Shown: piece by piece, positions 24,854 to 35,056 of the stretch
How positions within the stretch are numbered: position 1 is the first letter of the stretch
Layout of the letters: every line of letters starts with the position of its first letter
NCBI GenBank assembly: GCA_030180135.1
Contig: CM058235.1
Coordinates: 15,958,720-16,022,719 of the forward strand
DNA: 64,000 bases
Direction: 5' to 3'
Source: Orychophragmus violaceus
Taxonomy: Eukaryota > Streptophyta > Magnoliopsida > Brassicales > Brassicaceae
Notes under the pieces: model-generated
What the model was told of the DNA's origin: nothing
The model's database searches: none
The model's input: the letters and a program-made list of their open reading frames with translations, nothing else
Program-made: the position numbers and the translations under genes

Positions 24854-27594
24854 ATGGCCGAAATAATGGGGAATACGACGGATCAAGGACTAGGGATGCG
24901 GGAGCCGGATTTCGTAGAGATGCAGGAGCCGGATTTAGTAGGCAGTGGCAGTGATACGGGATATGAAGCTCCGTTGGGTGATGTGCAATGGATATTTGAG
25001 ATGGCTTGGTCTGGTGAAGCTGTAAGACCAGATGGGTTTAGATGCATGGAGCATCCTGCTAAGTTGTCTTCCGATGGTATTTGGGAGAAAATTTATTATG
25101 GTGGAATGGGTCGTCGCATTTGGCAATATCGTCTTCCTAATCTTGAGCTTGTCATATTGCTGGTCTTCTTCCTTTGGCAGTTTTTTAATATCTTGTTCAA
25201 GAAGTTAGGTCTTACGATTCCCAAGTTCACCTCTATGATGCTTGTGAGTTTTTCTTTTCTTGTAAATTTATGGTTTGCTCATGAAAACTCCTGACAATAC
25301 ATATTGTTGCATTGAAGGCTGGATTACTCTTGAACGTTCTACTTACTATTTCGGGCGACAATTCGATTATAGGAGAGATATTGTTCCCTAAAAATAGAAT
25401 CGACATTCCAGGATGTCTTGGATCATTTGGCTTCATGATATTTTGGTTCCTTAAGGGTGTGAAAATGGACGTCAAGAGAATCTTTAAGTCCGAAGCAAGG
25501 GCAAGACTAACTGGAGTTGGAGCGGTTACTTTCCCTCTACTTGTTGGTTTCGTGCTTTACAAGTTTAAATCAGTTGAGAACCGACCGCTCAAAATAACAG
25601 AGTATGATACATTGTTGCTAATGGAGAGTCTGACGTCTTTCTCGGGAATCGCAAGGCTCTTGCGCGACCTCGACATGAACCACTCGTCTCTTGGTCGGGT
25701 GGCTTTATCCGCTGCCTTAGTTTCTGATATTGTCGGACTCCTGTTCATATTGGGAATGGTTCCTGTTACTTTTGAATCAAAGATTCAAGGCGTGAGTCTA
25801 CTTATAGAGATGGTTTTCTATATTGTCATTTTGTTTACTGTTGTGAGGCCGGTTCTGTTTAGAATAATCAAACGAAAACAAGAGGGGAGACACATCAAAG
25901 ACAAATACATCCACGGGATTATCATCATGGTTTGTTTAGCGTGTATGTATTGGAACGATCTTCAACAGTTTCCTGCACTTGGAGCCTTCTTTCTCGGTCT
26001 CGCCATTCCCAATGGACCTCCTATGGGTTCTGAATTGGTTGAACGACTTGAGAGCTTCAATTTTTGTCTCATTCTGCCCCTCTTCATTTCAGCAAGTATG
26101 CTCAGGGCTGATATCACAGCTTGGAAAAACATTTTAACATTCTTTAGCAATGATGACAAGAAATTCGCGGTCGCGTCTCTAGTCTTACTCATCTTCTTGG
26201 TGAAGCTCTCTGTCTCAGTGATCATACCTTACCTCTACAAAATGCCACTGAGGGACTCTGTTATTCTTGCACTTATCATGTGCCATAAGGGTATCATCGA
26301 ACTTAGTTTCTACCTTTTCACTTACAGCCTCGAGGTTAGTCTCTCATCTTTCGATTTCTTGATCACTCATTTGTGTTCCTCATTTTCTGATTGGTTTGAT
26401 ACAGCTTTTGACCAGAGATACCTACTCGCTCCTAGTCTTGGCCATCGTCCTCAACTCGTTGGTCATACCAATAGCGATCGGATTTCTCTACGATCCATCG
26501 AAGCAATTCATTTCCTACCAAAAGAGAAATTTAGCAAGTATGAAGAACGCTGGAGAGGTAAAGACTCTTGTGTGCATCCATAGACCAGACCACATATCTT
26601 CCATGATCAACCTTCTTGAATCTTCTTATCAATCTGAGGAGAGCCCTCTCACTTGCTATGTTCTTCACCTTGTCGAGTTACATGGTCAAGACGTTCCCAC
26701 TTTGATCTCACACAAAGTCCAAAAACTCGGTGTCGGGACAGTGAAAAAGTATTCGGAAAACGTCATCCTCTCTTTCGAACATTTCAACCGTTATGTATGC
26801 AGTTCCATTTCCATAGATACATTTACTTGCATCGCAAACCCAAACCATATGCAAGATGATATTTGTTGGCTAGCTCTCGATAAAGCTGTCACGTTTATCA
26901 TTCTACCTTTCCACCGGACTTGGTCTCTCGACCGAACATCCGTCGTGGCCGATCTTGAAATGATCAGGTTTCTCAATTGGAACGTCTTGAAACAAGCTCC
27001 TTGTTCTGTCGGCATCCTTATCGAACGACATCTCATCGTGAAAAAGCAAGAGTTTCAACAAAACCTCAAGGTATACTCAAAAAAACTAATCATGGTGTTT
27101 TGTTGGTAATCTCATCCATTCTATGGCAGGTTTGTGTGATATTCGTTGGAGGGCAAGATGATAGGGAGTCATTGGCCTTTGCAAAGAGAATGGCTCTTCA
27201 AGATAACGTGACACTAACGGTTCTACGCCTCGTAGCATCCGGAAAAAGCAAAGAACCGGCAGGATGGGACCAAATGCTTGACACTGTGGACCTAAGAGAG
27301 TTGATGCGAAGTACCGATCCAGGAGTGCCAAAAGAAGAAAGTTCCACAATTTACATGGAACAAGAGATATTAGATGGAGCAGATACGTCAATGCTTCTAC
27401 GTTCCATGGCTTTCGATTACGACCTTTTCATTGTCGGAAGAACATGCGGTCAGAACCATGTGGCGACCCAAGGGATAGAGAATTGGTGTGAGTTTGAGGA
27501 GCTTGGAGTCATTGGTGATTTCTTGGCCTCACCAGATTTCCCGAGCAAAACATCAGTCTTAGTAGTTCAACAACAACGAATGGGTAGCCAATAA
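24854..27594 (+). CDS. CHX: CHX-type cation/H+ exchanger, gene B (four exons)
   Basis: This is the second CPA2 cation/proton exchanger, tandem and same-strand with gene A. Exons are 24854-25243, 25318-26334, 26405-27070 and 27130-27594. All junctions are GT-AG and phase 0, giving 845 codons. Exon 2 is exactly the same length as in gene A (1017 bp). The N-terminus is about 29 residues longer, with a duplicated 'REPDFVEMQEPDLV'-like acidic stretch. Landmarks are ESLTSFSGIARLL, ALVSDIVGLLFIL with the acidic residue retained at about residue 267, YWNDLQQFPALGAFFLGL and MCHKGIIELSFY, then the soluble C-terminal domain ending FIVGRTCGQNH and TSVLVVQQQ. The gene appears intact. Assignment to one Arabidopsis CHX number is not possible from the sequence alone. 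Confidence 0.95.
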
Positions 27595-28247
27595 TTAGAA
27601 GTGGAGGAAAAGCACACTATTTTTTGTTCTATATTTACAATTAAAATTGAAAATACCAAAAGTAATATACGATCACATTTTTAAGGAACAAAGTCGTGCG
27701 AGAGACAAAGCCGGTGAGTTCATAGAACGAACATCTCAAGCCAATGATAAAATACAAAGTTTACAACAACACAAGACGAAAGACTACGGTTTACAAAGAA
27801 AACTCCGGAAATTAAAAGACTAGAACGAAACAAGAAGGTGAAGAGATCATTGAAAACGAAGAACTAACACGAATAACTTTTTGGCATGGTTATCTATTCA
27901 TTATACTGCTTCCAATCTACCAAAACTATGAGAAAACATAATGATGAGACATCTCGAAAACCGCTATAATCCATAAATTGGGATTTGAGAACTTCCTGCT
28001 ATATTCTCAATTATATCCAACCCAAATAATCGCCACTAAGACAAAGATTTAAACATAAACTAATCTCGAAATAAGGAAACACACGCTAACCAAAATATAT
28101 GAGCACATATCATTTGGTTTTTCATCGTTACTTTTTGATTAATATATTTGGCTAGCAAAAATAAATTGTTTTGCAGTCTTCTTTTCTTTCTATCCAGTGA
28201 GACCATCGACTTTTTTACCAAAAAAAAAAAAAAAAATATCATCAACC
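27595..28247 (+). other. 3' flank of CHX-B, no gene seen
   Basis: This is AT-rich sequence with an A15 run at 28220-28236. No supported ORF or element was found. Confidence 0.55.
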
Positions 28248-28250
28248 TAA

Positions 28251-28880
28251 AAGCATCTCCATTTAGAATTTCATAAAAAATTCTTACTTCAAAATAAATC
28301 AAAATTAATAAAATAATAGTTTTTAAATAGTAAAACATAAGAAAGAATTTCAAAGAAACAATCTCTCTCCTTCAAAGAATGACACTTGTCATATTACAAG
28401 TGATCAATATTCTTTTTATATAAATTAAATACTCTTTGATTTAAAATCTTAATTATACAGTTTGTTTTTTTTACTTTTTATTATTTTATGAATTACAAAA
28501 TAAAATTATATATACTAAACTTCATTTTGTATAGCTTATATTATATACTTTTATTTTTAGTTTAACTATTTATAATGTATTGAATTACATTTTTATTGTT
28601 GCTTTTATTATAGATGATATAAATATACATATATATAATTAATAAAATTGATTTATTTAAGATATAATTTGATATGTGTTAAAATATTAATTAAAATTTT
28701 ATCATAAACTAATTATTCAAATTATAATATTATATTAGTGAGAAATTAGTGAGAAATTTAATGAATCTTTCACCAATGGAGACAAAAAGTTAAATAGAAT
28801 TTTCATAATTAAACAATATTAAAAATATGATTATTAAGTTGATGAGAAACTCAGTGCATTTTTCACTCATGTGGACGTTC
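28251..28880. mobile_element. Possible Harbinger-like MITE, ~630 bp
   Basis: The left end AAGCATCTCCATTTAG follows TAA (28248-28250). The right end, reverse-complemented, reads GAACGTCCACATGAG and is followed by TAA (28881-28883). The ends are only loosely inverted copies, but the TAA flanks and AT-rich non-coding body fit an old Tourist/Harbinger MITE. Confidence 0.35.
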
Positions 28881-28883
28881 TAA

Positions 28884-29283
28884 TGGTTGGAAGGTAATCA
28901 TTTGGTACCTTTTTGTTAAATGGATAATTTTTCACTTTCCTTTCTCAAAATAATTGTTTATCAATGTAAGATAACCAAAATTCGTAACTATATAAAACTG
29001 TACATGAAAACAAATCAAATAACTATCATTGGATCGTATGATAAGGAATGAAAACAAATATGATGCAAAGAGATAACTATCCTTTGATCATATAATTTAT
29101 ATGGAAAGTAAGCAATGATAAAGTTTTCAATAGCAACGAAAGATCTCCAAGAGACACCCTTCAACATGCCATTCTCAAAGCAGAGAGTTAGAGGATAACA
29201 AACCAGAAGGAATGTGAGGTGGATGTAGATACCTCTCCACAACGGATCTTGATGGAACACCCCTCTCCCCCCCCCCTCCCGAG
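28884..29283 (+). other. Spacer, no gene seen
   Basis: No coding evidence is visible. A C-rich homopolymer run lies at about 29262-29279, just before the RNase H fragment. Confidence 0.5.
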
Positions 29284-29736
29284 ACTTGTTATATCCCTAC
29301 ATGGCAGAATGATGCCTCTTGTGTTGATCGTGATATTGTTATTGGACTGGGATGGTGTCTACGGGATAATATGGGTTGGGTCCTAGCAGGCGAGAAGAGG
29401 TGCAGGAGAAGCCTATCACCGCTTCATGCGGAACTGGACGGACTTATTTGGGCTATAGAAAGTCTTTGTGACAGGGGTATCAGTGTTAGAATCGAAACCG
29501 ACTGTGTGAACCTCAAAAAGATGATTGAAGATCCGATGGACTGGTCGAGCTTTACTTCCGATTTGGATATCGTCGCAACTATTAGAGAGAAATTTTCATT
29601 TTTTAGCCTGCTTCACATTAGCCGTAGGGATAATGTAATTGCCGATACCTTTGTTAAAAGGGCTAGGGCACATGATAGAAATTTTTTTCTTGTAAGTTAT
29701 ATTCTGTCGGATTTCGGAATTCCACAAGAAAACTGA
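29284..29736 (+). pseudogene. RNase H (RVT_3) fragment, probably LINE-derived
   Basis: An open frame of 150 codons without its own upstream start encodes a plant-type RNase H fold: WQNDAS (first Asp), GLGWCLRDNMGWVLAG, SPLHAELDGLIWAIE (Glu), RIETDCVNLKKMI (second Asp) and HISRRDNVIADTFVKRA (last Asp). All four acidic catalytic positions appear retained. Such domains follow the reverse transcriptase in many plant L1 LINEs and also occur as free-standing host-like genes. No RT or poly(A) adjoins it, so it is best called a fragment. Confidence 0.75.
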
Positions 29737-30099
29737 AATATCCGGCCTACTTTATCTTAGATTAAAAACGTAGGTGACAAAAAACAAACAAATGAGATTT
29801 AAACACCCATGAACGAACACACATAATTAAGTCGAGTTTGTAATTAAAAAAAAAAAATTGTTCTTCTTTATAGAAAGGGTTAACGTTCTACTTTGGCCTG
29901 AAAATATTATATAGCACCCGATACAGTTTAAATCTAAGTTGCATTTGAACTAGAAGCGAGTATGTAAAACCAAAAGCTTTGGAAGTGTTGAAGAGTTTTC
30001 TCTCAAAATTTTGAAAGTATATACGTGTTGGAAACATGAATATATATTTAATTAAATAAAATCAAACAACAATGATGTAAACAATAAGGATGTTGTGGG
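29737..30099 (+). other. Spacer, no gene seen
   Basis: AT-rich; nothing supported. Confidence 0.5.
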
Positions 30100-30679
30100 A
30101 GTGGTTTGCATCCAGTGTATTTTTTTATCTTTTTCCTTCATTTTCGTATTTTTCAAAAAGTTTTTGCGTTTTTATATATTTTTTTTGTAGGTCTCACCAT
30201 TAAAAAGACTATTTTATCCCTCACAGACAGGAGAAAAAAGAGAAAAGGATCAAGACACTCTCTTGATGGATAGGTGTCACGTCCTATGAAAACTATTCAT
30301 TCATTTTTTATTATTTTTTTCTTTTATTTTCACTTTTATTCTCTTTCTTACTTTTACATTTCTTTCATCCCTCATTTTTTGAACGGTTAATAGGATGCAA
30401 TAGATGAGGTTTCCGTCCATATAGACCACCCGAATGGAGTTATAACCGATCGATGTACCGGAATTCAAAAAAAAAATCGGGCTTAATACGGAAGTTTCGA
30501 GTGGACAGTCTAGATTAAGTGTCCACAATATCGGTTATTCGTGGATACTACCATGATCATATCACATACAAGACACTTACCGTGGATACAAAGTAGCCAA
30601 TCGAAATGTTGTTTTTGGATGGATAATGGATCCACACATACTTTGTGTCCAAAAATTCCCAATCATATGAACTCTTAAC

Positions 30680-31310
30680 CACCTTCTGTTCATCAGAAAC
30701 GTCTAGCATGTGATATAATCGTGGTAGTGTCCACAAATGATCGATACATAGTAGAACTCTTGACCACCTTCTGTTCATCAGAAATGTCTAGCATGTGATA
30801 TAATCGTGCTAGTGTCCGCGAATAGTCGATACATAGTAAACACAGTTTTTAATATTTTCGATCGTACTTTGTGTTACAGATTCACAATCATGTGAAATGT
30901 TGACCACTTTCGGTTCATCTGAAGCGTTTAGCATGTGATATAATCGAGGTAGTGTCCACAAATAATTGATACATAGTAGAACTCTTGACCACCTTCTGTT
31001 CATCAGAAGCGTCTAGCATGTGATATAATCGTGGTAGTATCCACAAATAGCCGATACATAATAAGCACCTTTAATCATGGTAGTGTCACGAATAATCGAT
31101 ACATAGTAGAACTCTTGAGCACCTTCTGTTTATTAGAAGCGTCTAGCATGTTATATAATCGTGGTAGTGTCCACGAATAGTCGATACATAGTAGAACTCT
31201 TGACCACCTTCTGTGCACCCAGCGTCTAGCATGTGATATAATCGTGGTAGTGTCCACGAATAGTCGATACATAGTAAACACGTTTAAATATTTTTCGATT
31301 GGTCTCTTCC
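30680..31310 (+). repeat. ~85-bp minisatellite inside the foldback element
   Basis: About seven units share 'caccttctgttcatcagaa', 'gtctagcatgtgatataatc', 'gtggtagtgtccacgaata' and 'tcgatacatagtagaac'. Some units are separated by a second type of spacer, 'aaacacgtttaaatatttt' (30837, 31275), giving a higher-order pattern. The 'gtggtagt.tccacgaata' block is also part of both arms. Confidence 0.9.
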
Positions 31311-31944
31311 TACCCATGGTAAACATCTTGCATGTGATATGATCGTGGTAGTATCCACGAATAGCTGATATTGTGGACATCTAGTCTAAACTGTTCATTC
31401 GCAATGATGCAATATCAAAAAGTGAATCAAAGTCTTCAATACAAGGGTTTATTATGAGAATCTCAACCTCATAACTTCATAAAAAAAGTCAAGAATTCTC
31501 ATTCAATGGCAACGGCTAAATTGGTGGCAAGAAGACTAATATTTGATTTAGCTAATTTTCCTCTTTTTGTATAAATGTAAATCATTTCATTTTAATGTAT
31601 TTTATTGTAAAGATCACCTTGTAAGTGCTATAAAAAGCTCAATTATTCTATTGTAAATAATATAGAAATTTTTGGAAAAAATAAGAGTTCTCTCTTAAAA
31701 AGCTTTTATGCTTTGTTCTTTGTTTTTCTAAGTTGTGCGGATTCCCCTTCTTAGAAAATATTATGAATTTATGTCTTATGTGTTGATTCACTAAGGCTTA
31801 GATTCTTGATCTTATCACAAAGGCTTTCACACCTTTGAGTGGCGATCTTCAAATCACCATCAACTCCATCTAACCATCCATTAAAAAGCCTTGAGAGCAC
31901 CTTCGGCCAGCAAGCTTTTTCCACTCGACCATCGACCACGGATC

Positions 31945-32681
31945 TGTTGGGATTATGTCCTGAAATCACATTGTACGAACTCTAATGATAGTTGTATTGT
32001 CGAGATTGGACAATTCATGTGATACTAGGTAGTCATAATGTTTTGCTAGAAACCACTTATGACAAATGAGTTGTAGCTCATTTCTGGTATCGTGTGAACC
32101 TACAGGGTCACACACCTAAGCAAGTTGGATATACTCTGCATGGGATTGATCATTGGCATATGGTCTGATCGATGTGTATTAGATACACATCGAGTTGAGT
32201 TTCTAAGAGGTGTATCGATCGACACCATTGGGTGCATCGGTCGATACAGGGCGTGTGTCGATCGACACCACTAAGTGTGTCGGTCGACACAAGGGCGAAA
32301 CCGAGACTGATGTTTCGGTTCACCGCGAGGTCAATATATAAACTCGTTTTATGTATTTCGACTGTGCGTGAGTTGCTGTGCGCCGCCCAGAGTGTTTTCT
32401 CAGAGAGAAAACACAGAAACCTTAGAGAACTTAAAGTCCCAGGGAGATCCGAGCACCGGTCCTAGCATCCCGGCGGATTCCAGCTTGTGTGCGTGTGGAC
32501 TACGATAGAGGCGCAGCATCTGAGGCGCAATAGATCTCGTGCTACCTGATCAATCTTCCGCTGCCAAACACCAGGTAATCACGAGGTGAGATCCATGATT
32601 CAATTAACTAGACCCTAAATCCTAGGCTATCGGGAACTCGCGAGAATTCTGAATCTGTAGAATTGGCTCGGATTCCCTACA
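31945..32681 (+). repeat. Copia-2 5' LTR
   Basis: It is 737 bp and TG...CA bounded. It carries two pairs of GATC/GGTC-centred palindromes (centres at about 32217/32239 and 32260/32282) just upstream of 'caatatataaactcg' (32332-32346), a likely TATA region. Confidence 0.95.
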
Positions 32682-32682
32682 G

Positions 32683-32695
32683 TGGTATCAGAGCC
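32683..32695 (+). other. Copia-2 primer-binding site
   Basis: TGGTATCAGAGCC is complementary to the 3' end of plant initiator methionine tRNA and sits 1 nt after the 5' LTR. Confidence 0.9.
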
Positions 32696-32836
32696 TTAGG
32701 GTTTAATCATTGAATCTGAAGCATATAATTCGAAAACTGATGTGTTTGAATAGATCTATGCTTAGTATTTCATGTTTTAATTTAAAAAACTCGGTTTGGT
32801 CTGTAAATTGAAACGATAAACTGCTGTATTCGCATG

Positions 32837-33423
32837 GTGTCGATCGACACACTGGGTGTGTCGGTCGACACAGAATGGCGAATTCGACAAATCGGCGGCT
32901 AGGGTTTTTCGCGAAGAAAAACCAAAAATGTGTCGATCGACATAGCTTGAGTGTCGGTCGACACAGAGTAGATTTGGTCGAGTGTCGATTGACACAGATT
33001 GAGTGCCGGTCGACACAGAACAAATTCGGTGGAATGTCGATCGACACAGTTTAGTGTTGATCGACACAGGCCGAGCGAATGGTTAATCGGTTGAATTGGT
33101 TCAATTGGACCGGTTATCATGCTTGGTTAAGTCCGAATAGATCGGTTTAAATTGGATGAATTAGTTCAATTGGATTGAACTGATTATCCCAATTAGTATA
33201 AACCGATTGGTTAAGATCAGTTTGATCAGATAAGTCGGTTCAATTGAATTGGACCGGTTATCAAGAACTATCTGCGGTTTAGGTCTATGTCGATCGTCAC
33301 ACATGGGCTGCGTCGATCGACATAACTAGTTCGATGAACCGGGTTAATTGAATTAACCGGTCATTGAAATCCGGTTTTGTTTGGTTATGTCGATCGACAG
33401 ACATAGTCTTCGTCGATCGACAC
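32837..33423 (+). repeat. Six paired GATC palindromes in the Copia-2 leader
   Basis: Twelve 14-bp sites of the type GTGTCGATCGACAC or GTGTCGGTCGACAC occur as six pairs with starts at 32837/32858, 32930/32951, 32982/33003, 33034/33054, 33287/33310 and 33387/33410. Start-to-start distances within pairs are 21, 21, 21, 20, 23 and 23 bp, while gaps between pairs are irregular. Between pairs four and five lie degenerate repeats of 'gttcaattggaccggtta'. Confidence 0.9.
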
Positions 33424-34141
33424 AGTGCTCGGAATTCTGGTTATTGAACCTTGAATTTGCAGAAACCAAACTCGACCAAAACCTTGATTAAAGCTTAGCT
33501 TCAATATGGTCAACTGTCAAGACTCATTTCGTTGTGTGATGTCTAGCCAAGAGCTTGGTGTCCACAATTACGTTATAAGGCAGGTAATAACGTTGATGGA
33601 CTTGCAGTGCATTAACATCAACAATTACATGACCTAAGAGATTGATATGCTAACCTTTCAGAGTTTAGTTTCCTCAACTAAATATCAAGAAACCTTGATG
33701 TCTTGCCCAATCTTGTCTGCTGTGAAAACTCGTTTCATTGTTGGATAATCTTGGAGTCCTTGATATCCACAGTGACATGAGCAAGGCAGGTGATCATTGA
33801 TAGAATTGCAGTGCGACTGTCAATGATCACTAGACATAGAGATTGGTTTACTTGACTGGGCTGTCGGAAGTTCTGGGCCCGGAGACATCAGAGTGGATTA
33901 GACATATTTGTCTCATCCACAACCAAGAGTTGTACTGGGTACAATTAGCAATGATTTGCTTACCTAGAAAACTAAAGTCTGAATAACGGCGAGTCGCCCA
34001 CTCAAATTTTAGTAATCTGAGGATCTTGGATCATTATATTCATAGAGGAAACATTGTTTGAATATAATGCGAGTTTTCTTATTAAATAAGAATTCTCATC
34101 ATATACATAACTAAATCTCTGTTTTTCTTTGATTTCAGCTT

Positions 34142-35056
34142 ATGTCTATGACTACTTTCTCGTTGCGATCCGTCCTTGAGAAGGACAAGTTAAATGAATC
34201 CAACTTCCTGGATTGGTATCGGAATCTGAGATTCATTCTCAAGCAGGAGAGCAAGGACTATGTCCTTGAGAAAGCTCTTCCAGAAAGGCTTGGGACCAAT
34301 CACTCGCGTGCAGTGTATAATGCTTGGAATAAGCATTATATGGATGTGGTAGATGTGCGTGGTCTGATGTTGGCTACCATGAACTCAGACTTGAAGAGTC
34401 AGTATGAGAACATGGAGTCGCCAATAGAGATGATCACCAGTCTGAAACTGAAGTTTCAGGATCTGGCACGAGTTGAGAGATTCCAGATGGTGAAGTCTCT
34501 CACGGGGTGCAAACTACCAGAAGATACTCCAGTCAGTCCTCATGTCATTAAACTGATGGGTTACGTTGATAACCTGGGGAGACTGGGATGTCCTGTCAGC
34601 TTAGAGTTGGCTACTGACATCATTCTGCAGTCACTGCCGTCAAGCTATGATAGGTTCATTGAGAACTATATCAAGAAAGGCTTGACGAAGACGTTGACTG
34701 AGCTGCATGGCATGCTCAAGACAGCAGAGCAGAACATCAAAAGGGGAAAAAGATTTGAGAAATCTTTTATAGACAAGGGTGAAGGCAAGGCCGTCCAGAT
34801 TTGGAATCAGGATAAGCATGTGTCATCTTTTAAGCCCAAGTCAAACCCATCTGGTGTTAGTAAGTGCTTCTACTGCAAAGAGTCGGGGCATTGGAAGAGA
34901 GATTGCATAAAATTCTTGGAAGATTCACAAGAGATGGAGAAGATGTATGGTACTTCTTCTTCAGGTATTGTGTTATTAATTCAAGTTCTACATAAGTATT
35001 GGATACTTGTTGCGGTACTGATATTTTTGAAATATGCAGGACCTAAGCGACAGTAG
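34142..35056 (+). CDS. Copia-2 Gag, intact 304 codons
   Basis: It encodes a Copia capsid/nucleocapsid protein that packages element RNA into virus-like particles. The N-terminal part is UBN2-like (SVLEKDKLNESNFLDWYRNLRFILKQE, then LPSSYDRFIENYIKKGL), followed by a basic stretch and the zinc knuckle CFYCKESGHWKRDC at about residues 240-253. The ATG at 34142 follows the end of the leader. The last ~35 residues are a frameshifted read of the protease region, where YWIL.DTCCGT is visible in another frame. It is the only intact ORF in the element. Confidence 0.9.
   Translation: MSMTTFSLRSVLEKDKLNESNFLDWYRNLRFILKQESKDYVLEKALPERLGTNHSRAVYNAWNKHYMDVVDVRGLMLATMNSDLKSQYENMESPIEMITSLKLKFQDLARVERFQMVKSLTGCKLPEDTPVSPHVIKLMGYVDNLGRLGCPVSLELATDIILQSLPSSYDRFIENYIKKGLTKTLTELHGMLKTAEQNIKRGKRFEKSFIDKGEGKAVQIWNQDKHVSSFKPKSNPSGVSKCFYCKESGHWKRDCIKFLEDSQEMEKMYGTSSSGIVLLIQVLHKYWILVAVLIFLKYAGPKRQ

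Noticed and set aside
30560..31380. Possible CRISPR-like array (repeat ~85 bp)
   Set aside because: Units are adjacent with no unique spacers, in a plant nuclear context and inside a foldback element; it is a minisatellite.
32232..32465. 77-codon ORF repeated at 38461-38694
   Set aside because: It lies within the two LTRs of Copia-2 and is repeated only because the LTRs are.
32837..33423. Palindromes considered as simple restriction-site coincidence or sequencing adapters
   Set aside because: There are too many sites, with constrained pair spacing and family-specific flanks, and they occur in several unrelated elements including coding linkers.
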